DNA of 64,000 nt from the NCBI RefSeq assembly GCF_003352045.1, contig NZ_CP025815.1, positions 2,108,001 through 2,172,000 of the forward strand, given 5' to 3'. The position numbers and the translations under genes were made by a program. This document shows positions 7,863-18,192 of this stretch, piece after piece; position 1 is the first letter of the stretch, and each line of letters begins with the position of its first letter. This DNA is from Sulfitobacter sp. JL08. Its GTDB lineage: Bacteria; Pseudomonadota; Alphaproteobacteria; Rhodobacterales; Rhodobacteraceae. The notes under the pieces are model-generated. The model was not told the DNA's origin. It did not search any database and was given only the letters and a program-made list of their open reading frames with translations.

Positions 7863-9142
7863 CAGCTTCGGCGGGCCAGCCACGCTTCAAGGCGCGCCAG
7901 AATATCTTCGGCCAATGCCTCGTTTTCGATCTCTTCGACCGCTTCTGCCAGAAAGGCCAGCGTCAGCAGATCGGTAGCCTGCTTTTCGTCCACCCCGCGC
8001 GAGCGCAGATAAAACAACGCATCCTCGTCAATTGCGCCCGATGTACTGCCATGCGAACACACAACATCATCGGCATAGATCTCAAGCTCGGGTTTGGCCA
8101 GAAACTGGCTGTCGCCATCCAGCAGCAAGGATTGGCTGATCTGGTAGCCGTCGGTTTTCTGGGCATGCTGTTTCACCAGAATCTTGCCCTGAAACACACC
8201 TGTCGCGCCGTTGCGCAGCACCTTTTTGAACACCTGACGGCTTTCGCAATTCACTGCGTCATGGGTGATGAACACCGTATCATCGTGATGGAAATCACCA
8301 TCGCCAACGCAGGCACCGGCCACATGGGCCACCGCATCATCACCGGTCAGTTCGATCACGCATTCATTGCGTGTCAGAACGCCGTTTGCCGTCAGCGTAA
8401 AGGATTTGAACGTGCTGTTTTCGCCCAGACGCGCGAACATATGCGTCGCCGCACGCCGGTCATGATCGCGCCCCTGCGCGCGCACATGGTGAAAGCCGGC
8501 GCCATCGGCAATGTCGATTTCCATCACCTTGTTGAACCGCGCCGCGGCTGGCCCGTTTTCAAGCACCGTGACATCGGCGCCTTTTTCCAGCTTGATCACA
8601 TGGTGCAGAATGGCATCCGACGTGGTCGACACATGATGATAGATCAGGCTGATCGGGCGCGAAACACGCCCCGTTACATGGATCAGAACACCATCTGTCG
8701 CAAAGGCCGTATTCAGCGCCGCCAGCGGGCGGTGCACCGGTGTCTGGCCGTTGGTTTCCAATACACCGTACAAATCTTTGGCCCAGTGGATATCCTTGTC
8801 CGCAACGGCGGCAAGGCGTTCGATACTGACCCCTTCCAGCGTCAGATCATCCGATGCGTCGGCATCAAAAACGCCGTCCACAAACACGATCTTCAACCGG
8901 TCGATATCGCCAAACACTGGCTTTTCTTCGGGATCGAGTGCCGCGGCATCCGGCGCGTCCACCGCTGTCAGCGTATCTGGGCGGGTGAATTTCCAGTATT
9001 CATCGCGCCGCGATGGCAACCCCATGGTTTGAACGCGCGACAATGCTGCCGTGCGCGCTGTCATGCTCCATCCGCCCTGGGGCATCGCAAGCGCGTTCAC
9101 TCGCGCTTCGGTCGTGGTCTGTTTCAATTCCGGCAGGCCCAT
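7862..9142 (-). CDS. sufD: Fe-S cluster assembly protein SufD
   Basis: A 426-residue SufD, partner of SufB and SufC in the scaffold complex where Fe-S clusters are built in the cytoplasm. The beta-helix core is followed by the conserved C-terminal block VVCSHGSTSGAIDEDALFYL, in which the histidine corresponds to the one needed for in vivo cluster formation in SufD proteins, and by the helical SRGVDEKQATDLLTLAFL region that contacts SufC. The stop overlaps the next ATG, and the start overlaps the end of sufC by one base. Confidence 0.96.
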   Translation of the reverse strand: MGLPELKQTTTEARVNALAMPQGGWSMTARTAALSRVQTMGLPSRRDEYWKFTRPDTLTAVDAPDAAALDPEEKPVFGDIDRLKIVFVDGVFDADASDDLTLEGVSIERLAAVADKDIHWAKDLYGVLETNGQTPVHRPLAALNTAFATDGVLIHVTGRVSRPISLIYHHVSTTSDAILHHVIKLEKGADVTVLENGPAAARFNKVMEIDIADGAGFHHVRAQGRDHDRRAATHMFARLGENSTFKSFTLTANGVLTRNECVIELTGDDAVAHVAGACVGDGDFHHDDTVFITHDAVNCESRQVFKKVLRNGATGVFQGKILVKQHAQKTDGYQISQSLLLDGDSQFLAKPELEIYADDVVCSHGSTSGAIDEDALFYLRSRGVDEKQATDLLTLAFLAEAVEEIENEALAEDILARLEAWLARRS

Positions 9143-9897
9143 TACGCCACCTCTGCCAGAATATCCGTGTAGCCGTTGTTTTCGACTTCAAGCGCCAGTT
9201 CAGGTCCACCGGTTTTCACGATGCGGCCATCGGCCATGATATGAACGACATCGGGTTTGATGTGATCCAGCAAACGCTGGTAATGGGTGATCACCAGAAA
9301 TCCGCGCCCCGCATCGCGCAGCGCGTTGACACCGGATGCCACCAGTTTCATCGCATCGACGTCCAGACCGGAATCCGTTTCGTCAAGAATGCACATTTTC
9401 GGTTCCAGCATTGCCATCTGCAGGATTTCATTGCGTTTCTTTTCCCCGCCGGAAAAGCCGACATTAACCGGACGTTTCAGCATATCCGCATCAATCTGAA
9501 GTTCCTTGGCCTTGGCACGGATCACCTTGAGGAATTCTGCCGCGCTCATCTCGTCCTGCCCGCGCACCTTGCGCTGGGCATTCACGGCCGTACGCAGGAA
9601 CGTCATGTTGCCCACACCGGGAATTTCAACAGGGTACTGGAACGCCAGAAACAGCCCCGCCGCCGCGCGCTCTTCCGGTTCCATATCCAGGATATCGGCC
9701 CCGTCCAACGTGGCCGACCCGGCTGTCACCTCGTAGCCGTCCTTGCCCGAAAGAACATAAGATAGGGTGGATTTACCCGACCCGTTCGGCCCCATGATGG
9801 CATGCACCTTGCCCGCATCCACCGTCAGGTTCACACCTTTCAGGATTTGCTTGTCTTCTTCTTCAAGTTGCACGTGCAGGTCTTTGATTTCTAACAT
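9142..9897 (-). CDS. sufC: Fe-S assembly ATPase SufC
   Basis: A 251-residue ABC-type ATPase that drives conformational change in SufBD during cluster assembly. Visible motifs are Walker A GPNGSGKST (about residues 35-43), the signature GFSGGEKKR and Walker B CILDETDSGLD, followed by the switch histidine in LVITHYQRLL. It has no membrane partner domain, as expected for SufC. It is separated from sufB by three small genes, an arrangement less compact than the classic sufBCD order. Confidence 0.97.
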   Translation of the reverse strand: MLEIKDLHVQLEEEDKQILKGVNLTVDAGKVHAIMGPNGSGKSTLSYVLSGKDGYEVTAGSATLDGADILDMEPEERAAAGLFLAFQYPVEIPGVGNMTFLRTAVNAQRKVRGQDEMSAAEFLKVIRAKAKELQIDADMLKRPVNVGFSGGEKKRNEILQMAMLEPKMCILDETDSGLDVDAMKLVASGVNALRDAGRGFLVITHYQRLLDHIKPDVVHIMADGRIVKTGGPELALEVENNGYTDILAEVA

Positions 9898-9936
9898 GTC
9901 TTGCCTCGTCTAAGTTCATTCACAGCCACAGCGGCC

Positions 9937-10077
9937 TCAGAAGGGTTTCGTGTAAAACGCAAGGATATCTGTCATATCCCTGCGTGATGAATTGGCGGGG
10001 TGCGGCACGCGCTTGCCCGCTCCGGCGCAGCATCCGGAAAAGTCAGGACCGGATTGGTTGATCACCTCGAATCCCAT
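9937..10077 (-). CDS. Small cysteine-containing protein within the suf operon
   Basis: A 46-residue frame begins at ATG 10077, one base after the stop of the YbjQ-like gene, and ends at 9937, 40 bases before sufC. It contains a CC pair in DFSGCCAGAGK and an aromatic C-terminus (DILAFYTKPF). The close junction on the upstream side and the otherwise empty gap make a real small gene plausible. I do not recognise a family and there is no strong ribosome site other than the end of the preceding gene. Confidence 0.4.
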   Translation of the reverse strand: MGFEVINQSGPDFSGCCAGAGKRVPHPANSSRRDMTDILAFYTKPF

Positions 10078-10078
10078 G

Positions 10079-10399
10079 TCAGCCGTCCTTAAGCACAACG
10101 GCGGTGCCCGACGCGCTGACCATCAGCATGGATTGCCCGACAACCTCGTAATCCAGATCAACGCCAACCACCGCGTTCGAGCCCAGTTCACGCGCCCGAT
10201 CCTGCAATTCGCGCAAGGCGGTGTCGCGCGCATCCTGCAGCTTGCTTTCATAGGCACCAGACCGACCACCGACGATATCAGTGATCGACGCAAAAATATC
10301 GCGCACCACGTTGGCACCCATAATCGCCTCGCCCACAACGATGCCCTTGTAGGCTGTGATGCTGTGGCCTTCGACGGAAGGTGTGGTTGTGACGATCAT
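10079..10399 (-). CDS. YbjQ/UPF0145-family protein
   Basis: A 106-residue protein of the YbjQ (UPF0145, DUF74) family, small pentameric proteins of unknown function sometimes described as heavy-metal binding. The family signature is seen in [18 protein letters not shown] near residue 20 and in [15 protein letters not shown] near residue 75. It overlaps the preceding gene by ATGA (10396-10399). Its presence between sufB and sufC suggests it is expressed with the Fe-S system; whether it serves that system is unknown. Confidence 0.9.
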   Translation of the reverse strand: MIVTTTPSVEGHSITAYKGIVVGEAIMGANVVRDIFASITDIVGGRSGAYESKLQDARDTALRELQDRARELGSNAVVGVDLDYEVVGQSMLMVSASGTAVVLKDG

Positions 10400-10779
10400 T
10401 TGTCTTTTTCCCAGCGGTCAAAGTCGCCCCGCGCGCGCGCGACTTCTATATCGCGCAGTCTCTGAGTTGATCGTTCCGCTTCTTCAAATCGTTTCTGCTC
10501 GGCCTCATCATGAACGGCACGTCGTGATGCACCGACAGACCAAAACAGAAAAAAAATCGGTGTCCCAATGGCCCCTATCAGCGTAGGTGCAATGGTCGTA
10601 AATCCGAAAATCAAATTCCAGACGGCCTGAAAGAAAAATCCACCCACAACAAAACTAAGCATAGCCATCGAAAATAGGCCCCGCGACAAATAGCTTTGTC
10701 CCATTGCACGCGCGTATCTCGCGTTAACCTCTGCACCGCCATTCGGAGATGTCGGCATCGGTTCGTCAGAAAGACCCAT
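10396..10779 (-). CDS. Small membrane protein with 2TM-like region
   Basis: A 127-residue protein with two hydrophobic segments (about residues 35-55, [21 protein letters not shown], and 65-83, [19 protein letters not shown]) and a charged, probably coiled-coil C-terminus ([20 protein letters not shown]). The topology suggests a membrane hairpin with a cytoplasmic helix. It is coupled to the YbjQ-like gene by a 4-base overlap. I do not know a named family. Confidence 0.7.
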   Translation of the reverse strand: MGLSDEPMPTSPNGGAEVNARYARAMGQSYLSRGLFSMAMLSFVVGGFFFQAVWNLIFGFTTIAPTLIGAIGTPIFFLFWSVGASRRAVHDEAEQKRFEEAERSTQRLRDIEVARARGDFDRWEKDK

Positions 10780-10829
10780 CAGCTTTAGGTTCCTTGGCCA
10801 GTCACGTCACAAGCACAGTCAGGTACGGA

Positions 10830-12353
<1,524 letters not shown>

Positions 12354-12373
12354 AATCGATACTCCCGCTTCGG

Positions 12374-13417
12374 TCACGCCGCCCGGCGCGCATGTTTGTG
12401 TCTTTTGTCCAGCCAGGTTTCTGCAAACCTGACAACATCGTCTTCCTGCGTCTCAAGCCCCAGCGACACCCGGATCGCACTGCCCGCAACCTCGTCGCCG
12501 TACCCCATCGCCCGCAACACTCGGCTGGCCCGCACCTTGCCGCTGGAACAGGCAGAGCCTGCCGAAACGGCAAATCCGGACAGGTCCATCTGCATCACCT
12601 GCGTCTCGCCTTTCCAGCCGGGGGCCGCGAAGCAAGAGGTGTTGGGCAAACGTCCCACGCCTTTCCCGACAAAAATAGTCTTATTTACGCCAGCCTCAAG
12701 AGCCTTTTCTAGAATATTTCTAAACTGGCCGATTTTTTCCCACCGCCCCGCCGCTACATCCGCAACCGCAGCCGTTGCCGCCGCGCCAAATCCGGCAATG
12801 CCGATGGTGTTTTCCGTCCCGGACCGGCGGCCCATTTCCTGCCCGCCGCCCTTGATCTGGGCTGCAATATCCAGCCCGCGCCGCAACACCAGCGCGCCGA
12901 CGCCTTTGGGTCCGCCCAGTTTATGCGCCGAGACAATCGCCATATCGACGCCCAGTTCGTCAAACCGCAGCGGCACCTTGCCAAGCGCCTGCGTCAGATC
13001 GCATACGGCCAGTCCTGCCGGTATGTCCTGAAGAATGCCGGTCTCCGAGTTGGCCAGTTGCAGCGCGGTCTGCGCCGCATCCGCAACATCCGCTTTTCCC
13101 TTTGCGTCAACCGGCAGATCCGGCTTAACCCACGCAAGCACCGCCTCGTGCTCAATTTCGCCGCCATGCAGTCCGCGCCCGGCACAGGCCAGCGCCGCCG
13201 CCTCGGTCGCGCTCGACGTGAACACGATATCCGCATCCCCCGCCCCCAGGGCTTGGGCAATCTGTCCGCGCGCGTTTTCGATCAGGGCTTTCGCCGCCCG
13301 CCCCTCGGCATGGACCGAAGACGGATTGCCCACCACATCCATCGCCGCACACATCGCCGCCCGCGCCTCGGCGCGCAGCGGCGTTGTCGCATTGTGATCC
13401 AGATAGGTGCGCTTCAT
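12374..13417 (-). CDS. NifS/IscS-type cysteine desulfurase
   Basis: A 347-residue group I cysteine desulfurase, shorter than E. coli IscS. The PLP lysine sits in [11 protein letters not shown] and the active cysteine in the flexible loop [12 protein letters not shown]; the N-terminal [11 protein letters not shown] block is intact. It follows iscR by 38 bases and precedes sufB. Having both this enzyme and SufS in one operon is usual in Rhodobacterales. No iscU gene is present in the window, so this enzyme probably also serves the Suf scaffold or other sulfur acceptors. Confidence 0.93.
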   Translation of the reverse strand: MKRTYLDHNATTPLRAEARAAMCAAMDVVGNPSSVHAEGRAAKALIENARGQIAQALGAGDADIVFTSSATEAAALACAGRGLHGGEIEHEAVLAWVKPDLPVDAKGKADVADAAQTALQLANSETGILQDIPAGLAVCDLTQALGKVPLRFDELGVDMAIVSAHKLGGPKGVGALVLRRGLDIAAQIKGGGQEMGRRSGTENTIGIAGFGAAATAAVADVAAGRWEKIGQFRNILEKALEAGVNKTIFVGKGVGRLPNTSCFAAPGWKGETQVMQMDLSGFAVSAGSACSSGKVRASRVLRAMGYGDEVAGSAIRVSLGLETQEDDVVRFAETWLDKRHKHARRAA

Positions 13418-13455
13418 CGCTTCATTTGTCCAGAAATACTCAAAACCCCGTCGCC

Positions 13456-13914
13456 CTAATCATCCACAACCGCAAACAGGTTCGGCACCGCCGGACAGGG
13501 CGCCAGTTCGTTTTCAATCACGTCCGACAGCCGGGTCTGGTGCAAAAACACATAGACCTGCGCGCTCAATCCTTCCCACAACCTGTTGGTCAGCGACTGT
13601 GCGCGGCTGCCCGACAGCGCGCCTGATACCCCTGCCCCCTTGTGCATCGCGTCAACCGTTTCATCCACGGCCGAAAGCACGTCCACAACGCGTATTTCCG
13701 ATGGAAGTCTCGCCAGCCGATAGCCCCCGCCGGGCCCGCGCACCGATGCCACCAGCCCGGCGCGCCGCAACTTTACGAACAACTGCTCAAGATAGGGCAG
13801 CGAAATGTCCTGTCGTTCCGAGATCTCGCCCAAAGTCACCAGCTTGTCGCCCGATGTCAGCGCCAGATCGGCCAGCGCCACCATTGCATAACGCCCTTTG
13901 GTCGATAGTTTCAT
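13456..13914 (-). CDS. iscR: Rrf2-family regulator IscR
   Basis: A 152-residue Rrf2 regulator at the head of the isc/suf operon. The winged helix is seen in MKLSTKGRYAMVALADLAL, YLEQLFVKLRRAGLV and RGPGGGYRLAR. The three closely spaced cluster-ligand cysteines of E. coli IscR are absent: the only cysteine is near the C-terminus, in LAPCPAV. This matches what is known for Rhodobacter sphaeroides IscR, which represses Fe-S genes and binds its cluster by a different ligand set. It is expected to control this operon by feedback. Confidence 0.93.
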   Translation of the reverse strand: MKLSTKGRYAMVALADLALTSGDKLVTLGEISERQDISLPYLEQLFVKLRRAGLVASVRGPGGGYRLARLPSEIRVVDVLSAVDETVDAMHKGAGVSGALSGSRAQSLTNRLWEGLSAQVYVFLHQTRLSDVIENELAPCPAVPNLFAVVDD

Positions 13915-14014
13915 GTTTAACGCCCTCTGGCCTGCAAAAGCCGTCTGAATTCTTGACCTTCCGCGCCGTAGCGCTTAAGTCCCGCAAGCTACCGCATCGC
14001 TGCGGTCGAATAGA

Positions 14015-14029
14015 TTAGAACAGTTCTAA
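14015..14029. promoter_or_regulatory. Irr-box (ICE)-like palindrome
   Basis: TTAGAACAGTTCTAA is a perfect palindrome around a central A. It fits the iron-control-element pattern TTTAGAA-N3-TTCTAAA bound by Irr in Rhizobiales and Rhodobacterales. It overlaps the predicted -10 of the iscR/suf promoter, so Irr binding here would directly compete with RNA polymerase. The assignment is by motif; no irr gene is in the window. Confidence 0.7.
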
Positions 14030-14051
14030 GGTGCCTTAGCGATTTCGTCAA
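14023..14051 (-). promoter_or_regulatory. Predicted sigma-70 promoter of the isc/suf operon
   Basis: On the minus strand TTGACG (14051-14046) is followed after 17 bases by TAGAAC (14028-14023), a fair -35/-10 pair about 110 bases before the iscR start. The -10 lies inside the Irr-box-like palindrome. Confidence 0.55.
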
Positions 14052-14089
14052 GAATTCAGCGCGCCTTGGTGTCATGAACAAGGACGCAC

Positions 14090-14743
14090 ATGCCCGAGGT
14101 TATTTTTCCCGGACCCGAAGGCCGCCTCGAAGGCCGCTATCACCCGCAAAAAGAAAAAGACGCGCCCATCGCGATCATCCTGCATCCGCACCCGCAATTC
14201 GGCGGCACGATGAATCACAAGGTTGTCTACAACCTGCACTACGCGTTTTACAACATGGGCTTTACCGTATTGCGGTTCAATTTCCGCGGTGTCGGTCGCA
14301 GCCAGGGCGAATATGATCAGGGCATCGGAGAGTTGAGCGATGCGGCCTCGGCGCTCGATTACCTGCAGTCGATGAACAACAATTCCAAACACTGCTGGGT
14401 CGCAGGCTTCAGCTTTGGGGCGTGGATCGGAATGCAGCTTTTGATGCGCCGTCCTGAAATCACCGGTTTCATCAGCGTGTCGCCCCCGGCCAACATGTAT
14501 GACTTTTCCTTTCTGGCGCCCTGCCCGTCTTCGGGCCTGATCATCAACGGCAGTGCGGATCGCGTCGCCCCGCCCGCCGATACCGTGTCTCTGGTCAACA
14601 AGCTGCATGAACAAAAGGGCATCACGATCACCCATCAGGAAATCGAAGGGGCCGGCCATTTCTTTGAACCGCCGCACATGGATACTTTGATTTCCAACAC
14701 AACCGATTACGTGAAACGCCGCCTGACAGAGACATCGCGCTGA
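14090..14743 (+). CDS. Alpha/beta hydrolase
   Basis: A 217-residue compact alpha/beta hydrolase. The oxyanion region is LHPHPQFGGTMNHK, the nucleophile serine is in AGFSFGAW (about residue 108), the acid is probably the Asp in NGSADRVAP, and the catalytic histidine is in GAGHFFE. Proteins of this family are conserved next to the isc/suf operon in Rhodobacterales; the substrate is unknown, with ester or thioester hydrolysis likely. It is divergent from iscR and starts a run with the next two genes (gaps of 1 and -8 bases). Confidence 0.88.
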   Translation: MPEVIFPGPEGRLEGRYHPQKEKDAPIAIILHPHPQFGGTMNHKVVYNLHYAFYNMGFTVLRFNFRGVGRSQGEYDQGIGELSDAASALDYLQSMNNNSKHCWVAGFSFGAWIGMQLLMRRPEITGFISVSPPANMYDFSFLAPCPSSGLIINGSADRVAPPADTVSLVNKLHEQKGITITHQEIEGAGHFFEPPHMDTLISNTTDYVKRRLTETSR

Positions 14744-14744
14744 T

Positions 14745-14975
14745 ATGTCCCTGACCAATGATATTGCCGACGAGCTGGCGTTGCAGACGATGGAAATTCT
14801 GCACGCCACCGGCAAGGATGATGTGATCGCCGAACTGTCCGCGGCGCTTGGCGGCTTTTCCCAGACTCTGGAAGAGGCGTACATGACGGCCATCCGCGTG
14901 CGCCGCGCCGAAGAACGCGCCCGTATGATCCTGTCCAAACGCCGGAAAGAAGCGGGCCTGCCGTCAGATGACTGA
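14745..14975 (+). CDS. Conserved small helical protein
   Basis: A 76-residue protein, almost wholly alpha-helical, with a basic C-terminal helix (RVRRAEERARMILSKRRKEAG). No signal peptide, membrane segment or cysteine is present. It starts one base after the hydrolase stop and overlaps the next gene, so the three are probably one transcript. I do not recognise a named family. Confidence 0.75.
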   Translation: MSLTNDIADELALQTMEILHATGKDDVIAELSAALGGFSQTLEEAYMTAIRVRRAEERARMILSKRRKEAGLPSDD

Positions 14976-15552
14976 CCGGCTGGACCGACAGTTCGCGTTT
15001 CTGAACGAAGCTGACAAACTGAAATCGGTTCTGCGTGGCACCACCCTGAATGACGGGTCGCGCCCGGAAAATTCGGGCGAACACAGCTGGCACATTGCCC
15101 TTTACGCCTTGGTTCTGGCCGAACATTCCGATCGCCCCGTCAACGTCGACCGCGTTATCAAAATGTTGCTGGTGCATGACATTGTGGAAATCGATGCGGG
15201 CGACAACCCCATTCACGGTGATCATGATCCGCTGGAAATGGAAGTGATCGAACAACAGGCCGCCGAACGTATATTCGGGCTTCTTCCGCCTGATCAGCGC
15301 GACAGCTTTCGGGCCTTGTGGGAAGAATTTGAAGCGGCCGAAAGCGATGATGCCATTTTCGCCAAAAGCATTGATCGCGTTCAGCCCGTCAACAGCAACC
15401 TGCAAAGCAGCGGCGGCACATGGCGCGATTACAACGTGACGGCCGATCAGCTGCAAACCCGTGTCGGGGCCAAGGTTCAGCGCGGCGCGCCGCGGCTTTG
15501 GGCGTGGCTGCAACCGCGACTGGCAGGCTTCTTTGAACCCTCGCCGCACTGA
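14968..15552 (+). CDS. HD-domain hydrolase, YfbR/HDDC2-like
   Basis: A 194-residue HD-domain protein resembling the 5'-deoxynucleotidase YfbR/HDDC2 group. The metal ligands are visible: H in [14 protein letters not shown] (about residue 33), the HD pair in [10 protein letters not shown] (about residue 70), and later acidic residues in SIDRVQP. Such enzymes dephosphorylate deoxynucleoside monophosphates; the exact substrate here is inferred from the family only. It overlaps the preceding small gene by 8 bases. Confidence 0.85.
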   Translation: MTDRLDRQFAFLNEADKLKSVLRGTTLNDGSRPENSGEHSWHIALYALVLAEHSDRPVNVDRVIKMLLVHDIVEIDAGDNPIHGDHDPLEMEVIEQQAAERIFGLLPPDQRDSFRALWEEFEAAESDDAIFAKSIDRVQPVNSNLQSSGGTWRDYNVTADQLQTRVGAKVQRGAPRLWAWLQPRLAGFFEPSPH

Positions 15553-15662
15553 CACCGCGACATCTCGTCACCGGTATACATTGGTATACAGTCTTTCCAG
15601 CCCGCAAGAAGTGCGTTAGACCGCGCGCAAGTGATTCAACCTACAGCAAAGGGACCGCACCC

Positions 15663-16877
15663 ATGACCAAGATCAAGGTGGACAATCCCGTCGTCGAACT
15701 CGACGGCGACGAAATGACCCGCATCATCTGGGATTTCATCAAGAAGAAACTGATCCTGCCTTATCTCGATATCGATCTGAAATACTACGATCTGGGCATT
15801 CAGGCACGCGATGAAACCGATGACCAGATCACCGTTGATTCCGCCCATGCCATCCAGAAATACGGCGTTGGCGTCAAATGTGCGACCATCACGCCGGACG
15901 AGGCGCGGGTAGAAGAATTCGGCCTGAAACAGATGTGGCGCAGCCCCAACGGCACAATCCGCAACATTCTGGGCGGCGTGATTTTCCGCCAGCCGATCAT
16001 CTGCCAGAACGTGCCCCGCCTTGTGCCCGGCTGGACCAAACCGATTGTTGTCGGCCGTCATGCCTTTGGCGATCAGTACCGCGCCACCGATTTCAAATTT
16101 CCCGGCAAGGGCAAGCTGACGATCAAATTCGTCGGCGATGATGGCAGCGAAATTGAACGCGAAGTGTTCGATGCGCCCGATTCCGGTGTTGTCATGGCGA
16201 TGTACAATCTGGACAAATCAATCATCGATTTCGCCCGCGCGTCCATGAACTATGGCCTGTCGCTGGGCTGGCCGGTGTACCTGTCGACCAAGAACACCAT
16301 CCTCAAGCAATATGATGGCCGGTTCCTGGAGCTGTTCCAGAAGGTCTATGAGGAAGAATTCGAAGACAAGTTCAAAAAGGCGGGCATCACCTATGAACAC
16401 CGCCTGATCGACGACATGGTCGCCTGCGCGATGAAATGGAACGGCGGTTATGTCTGGGCCTGCAAAAACTACGATGGCGACGTCCAGTCCGACACCGTGG
16501 CCCAGGGCTTTGGTTCGCTGGGCCTGATGACCTCGGTGCTGATGACACCCGATGGCAAAACCGTCGAGGCCGAAGCCGCCCACGGCACCGTGACGCGCCA
16601 TTACCGCCAGCACCAGAAAGGCGAGGAAACATCGACCAACTCGATCGCGTCGATCTATGCCTGGACCGGCGGATTGAAGCACCGCGCCAAACTGGATGGC
16701 AACGACACATTGATGAACTTTGCCACCACGCTGGAAAAGGTCGTTGTCGACACCGTAGAAAGCGGCGACATGACCAAGGATCTGGCGCTGCTGGTCGGAC
16801 CCGATCAGAAATGGCTGACCACAATGGGGTTCCTTGAAAAGGTAGATGAAAACCTGAACAAGGCCCTGGCCGGATAA
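15663..16877 (+). CDS. icd: NADP-dependent isocitrate dehydrogenase
   Basis: A 404-residue isocitrate dehydrogenase of the eukaryote-like homodimeric type (IDH1-like), which oxidises isocitrate to 2-oxoglutarate in the TCA cycle. Recognised by [12 protein letters not shown] at the N-terminus, the substrate loop [10 protein letters not shown] (with the serine of the family), and metal-binding DDMVACAMK. Length is typical. It has its own upstream gap of 110 bases and ends just before a hairpin terminator. Confidence 0.96.
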   Translation: MTKIKVDNPVVELDGDEMTRIIWDFIKKKLILPYLDIDLKYYDLGIQARDETDDQITVDSAHAIQKYGVGVKCATITPDEARVEEFGLKQMWRSPNGTIRNILGGVIFRQPIICQNVPRLVPGWTKPIVVGRHAFGDQYRATDFKFPGKGKLTIKFVGDDGSEIEREVFDAPDSGVVMAMYNLDKSIIDFARASMNYGLSLGWPVYLSTKNTILKQYDGRFLELFQKVYEEEFEDKFKKAGITYEHRLIDDMVACAMKWNGGYVWACKNYDGDVQSDTVAQGFGSLGLMTSVLMTPDGKTVEAEAAHGTVTRHYRQHQKGEETSTNSIASIYAWTGGLKHRAKLDGNDTLMNFATTLEKVVVDTVESGDMTKDLALLVGPDQKWLTTMGFLEKVDENLNKALAG

Positions 16878-16885
16878 ATCCGGAT

Positions 16886-16914
16886 AAAAAAAGCGGGGCC
16901 AGCAATGGCCCCGC
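16886..16914 (-). terminator. Hairpin terminator between icd and the DUF6356 gene
   Basis: GCGGGGCCA (16893-16901) pairs perfectly with TGGCCCCGC (16906-16914) around loop GCAA. On the minus strand the stem is followed by seven T residues, so it is a strong rho-independent terminator for the minus-strand gene at 16966-17172. On the plus strand it may still stop icd transcripts. Confidence 0.85.
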
Positions 16915-16965
16915 TCAGGTATCAACTGGAAAAGCCGTCCCACACCCCGGGGGCGGCTTTTTCAA

Positions 16966-17172
16966 TTAATGGGTTCGGTTATGCATCCGGTGGTGCAGCT
17001 TCTCGATGATGCCGCTTGCCGTCTTTTCAAACGCGCAAGGGACAAACGCGTGCACCAGCGCGGCGCCGGCCGCTGCAAACAATGCGCCGGAAAATTTCAG
17101 CGCAAACAGCATATGCTGAAAAAATGATTCATCTACGCTTTGCGGGTGATCCAAAAATATCCGGTCAAACAT
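16966..17172 (-). CDS. DUF6356-family small membrane protein
   Basis: A 68-residue protein with the characteristic start MFDRIFLDHPQSVDESFFQH, one membrane helix (about residues 26-48, FSGALFAAAGAALVHAFVP) and a basic tail. This matches the DUF6356 family of alphaproteobacteria, whose function is unknown. It is followed by a strong minus-strand terminator at 16914-16886. Confidence 0.85.
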   Translation of the reverse strand: MFDRIFLDHPQSVDESFFQHMLFALKFSGALFAAAGAALVHAFVPCAFEKTASGIIEKLHHRMHNRTH

Positions 17173-17289
17173 GTCGCGCTCCGATCCGTGAGTGGTGCCG
17201 ACAAATTAGAAAAAACAGCTTGAACATATGTCCCAAATATCGGTTTATTCCGCTTTATCTTGTGATATTTTCCCGCGATAAGGCAATTT

Positions 17290-17748
17290 ATGATGACATT
17301 TGATGAAATAGATCGCCGCATACTGCAAGAACTGCAACGCGACACCACACAATCGCTTGATACGCTGGGCGAACGGGTGCACCTGTCGCGCAACGCCTGC
17401 TGGCGCCGGATCAAGGCGCTGGAGGATGCAGGCGTCATTGAAAAGCGCGTCGCCTTGCTGTCACCGGAAAAACTGGGGCTGGGGCTTATGGTGTTCCTGC
17501 AAATCCGCACCAATTCACACGAACCGAACTGGCTGCGCACGTTTTCGGCAGCGACCCAGTCCATGCCCGAAATTCTGGGCGTCTACCGCATGACCGGCGA
17601 TCTAGATTATTTGATCCGCGCGCGGGTTGCGGATATGGCGGGGTATGACCGGCTGTACCAGAACCTGATCCGGCGCGTCCCCCTGTCGGATGTGTCGGCC
17701 AGTTTCGTAATGGAACAGATCAAGGACACCACCGAATTACCGCTTTAG
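17290..17748 (+). CDS. Lrp/AsnC-family transcriptional regulator
   Basis: A 152-residue Lrp/AsnC regulator: N-terminal helix-turn-helix (DEIDRRILQELQRD through SRNACWRRIKALEDAGVI, residues about 4-50) and a C-terminal RAM ligand-binding domain (VYRMTGDLDYLIRARVADM). Such proteins sense amino acids. It sits 9 bases before an SMR efflux gene in the same direction and may control it. Start could be ATG 17290 or the next codon, ATG 17293. Confidence 0.92.
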   Translation: MMTFDEIDRRILQELQRDTTQSLDTLGERVHLSRNACWRRIKALEDAGVIEKRVALLSPEKLGLGLMVFLQIRTNSHEPNWLRTFSAATQSMPEILGVYRMTGDLDYLIRARVADMAGYDRLYQNLIRRVPLSDVSASFVMEQIKDTTELPL

Positions 17749-17757
17749 GGAGGCATC

Positions 17758-18093
17758 ATGCCCGTTCACTATCTTTATCTGTTCATCGCGGTGATTGCCG
17801 AAACAATCGGGACAACCGCGTTGCAGGCCAGCGCCCAGTTTTCGCGGTTCTGGCCGTCGGTCATTGTGGTGATCGCCTATGCGCTGTCCTTCTATCTGAT
17901 GGCAGTGACGCTGAAATACATGCCTGTGGGCATCGTCTATGCGATCTGGTCGGGTCTGGGCATCGTGTCCATTGCGCTGATTGCCTTTATCGTCTTTGGC
18001 CAGCGGCTTGACCTGCCTGCCATACTGGGCCTGTCGATGATTATCGGCGGGATTGTCGTGATCCATGTGTTTTCGGGCACCACCACGCACTAG
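17758..18093 (+). CDS. SMR-family multidrug efflux protein
   Basis: A 111-residue small multidrug resistance transporter with four membrane helices. The essential proton/drug-binding glutamate is E15 in [15 protein letters not shown], equivalent to E14 of EmrE, and the [10 protein letters not shown] motif of helix 3 is present. It works as an inner-membrane dimer exporting cationic or guanidinium-type compounds in exchange for protons. It is linked to the Lrp regulator by a 9-base gap with ribosome site GGGAGG. Confidence 0.93.
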   Translation: MPVHYLYLFIAVIAETIGTTALQASAQFSRFWPSVIVVIAYALSFYLMAVTLKYMPVGIVYAIWSGLGIVSIALIAFIVFGQRLDLPAILGLSMIIGGIVVIHVFSGTTTH

Positions 18094-18192
18094 CGCTGGC
18101 GCGCCACGTCACAGGGCCATTCCGCTTTTTCCCCTAGCATTCTGCACCGCAGCGATGTATGCGCGCGACAACTCCGAAAAAAGGTAGAGACA

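Larger units (their letters stand above)
13945..14059. repeat. 13-bp inverted repeat around the iscR promoter
   Basis: CTGAATTCTTGAC at 13945-13957 recurs as its exact reverse complement at 14047-14059. The arms are 89 bases apart and each contains a TTGAC that could be a -35 element, one for each direction. The arms flank the palindrome at 14015-14029. This may be a paired regulator site or mark divergent promoters for iscR and the hydrolase gene at 14090. Confidence 0.6.
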
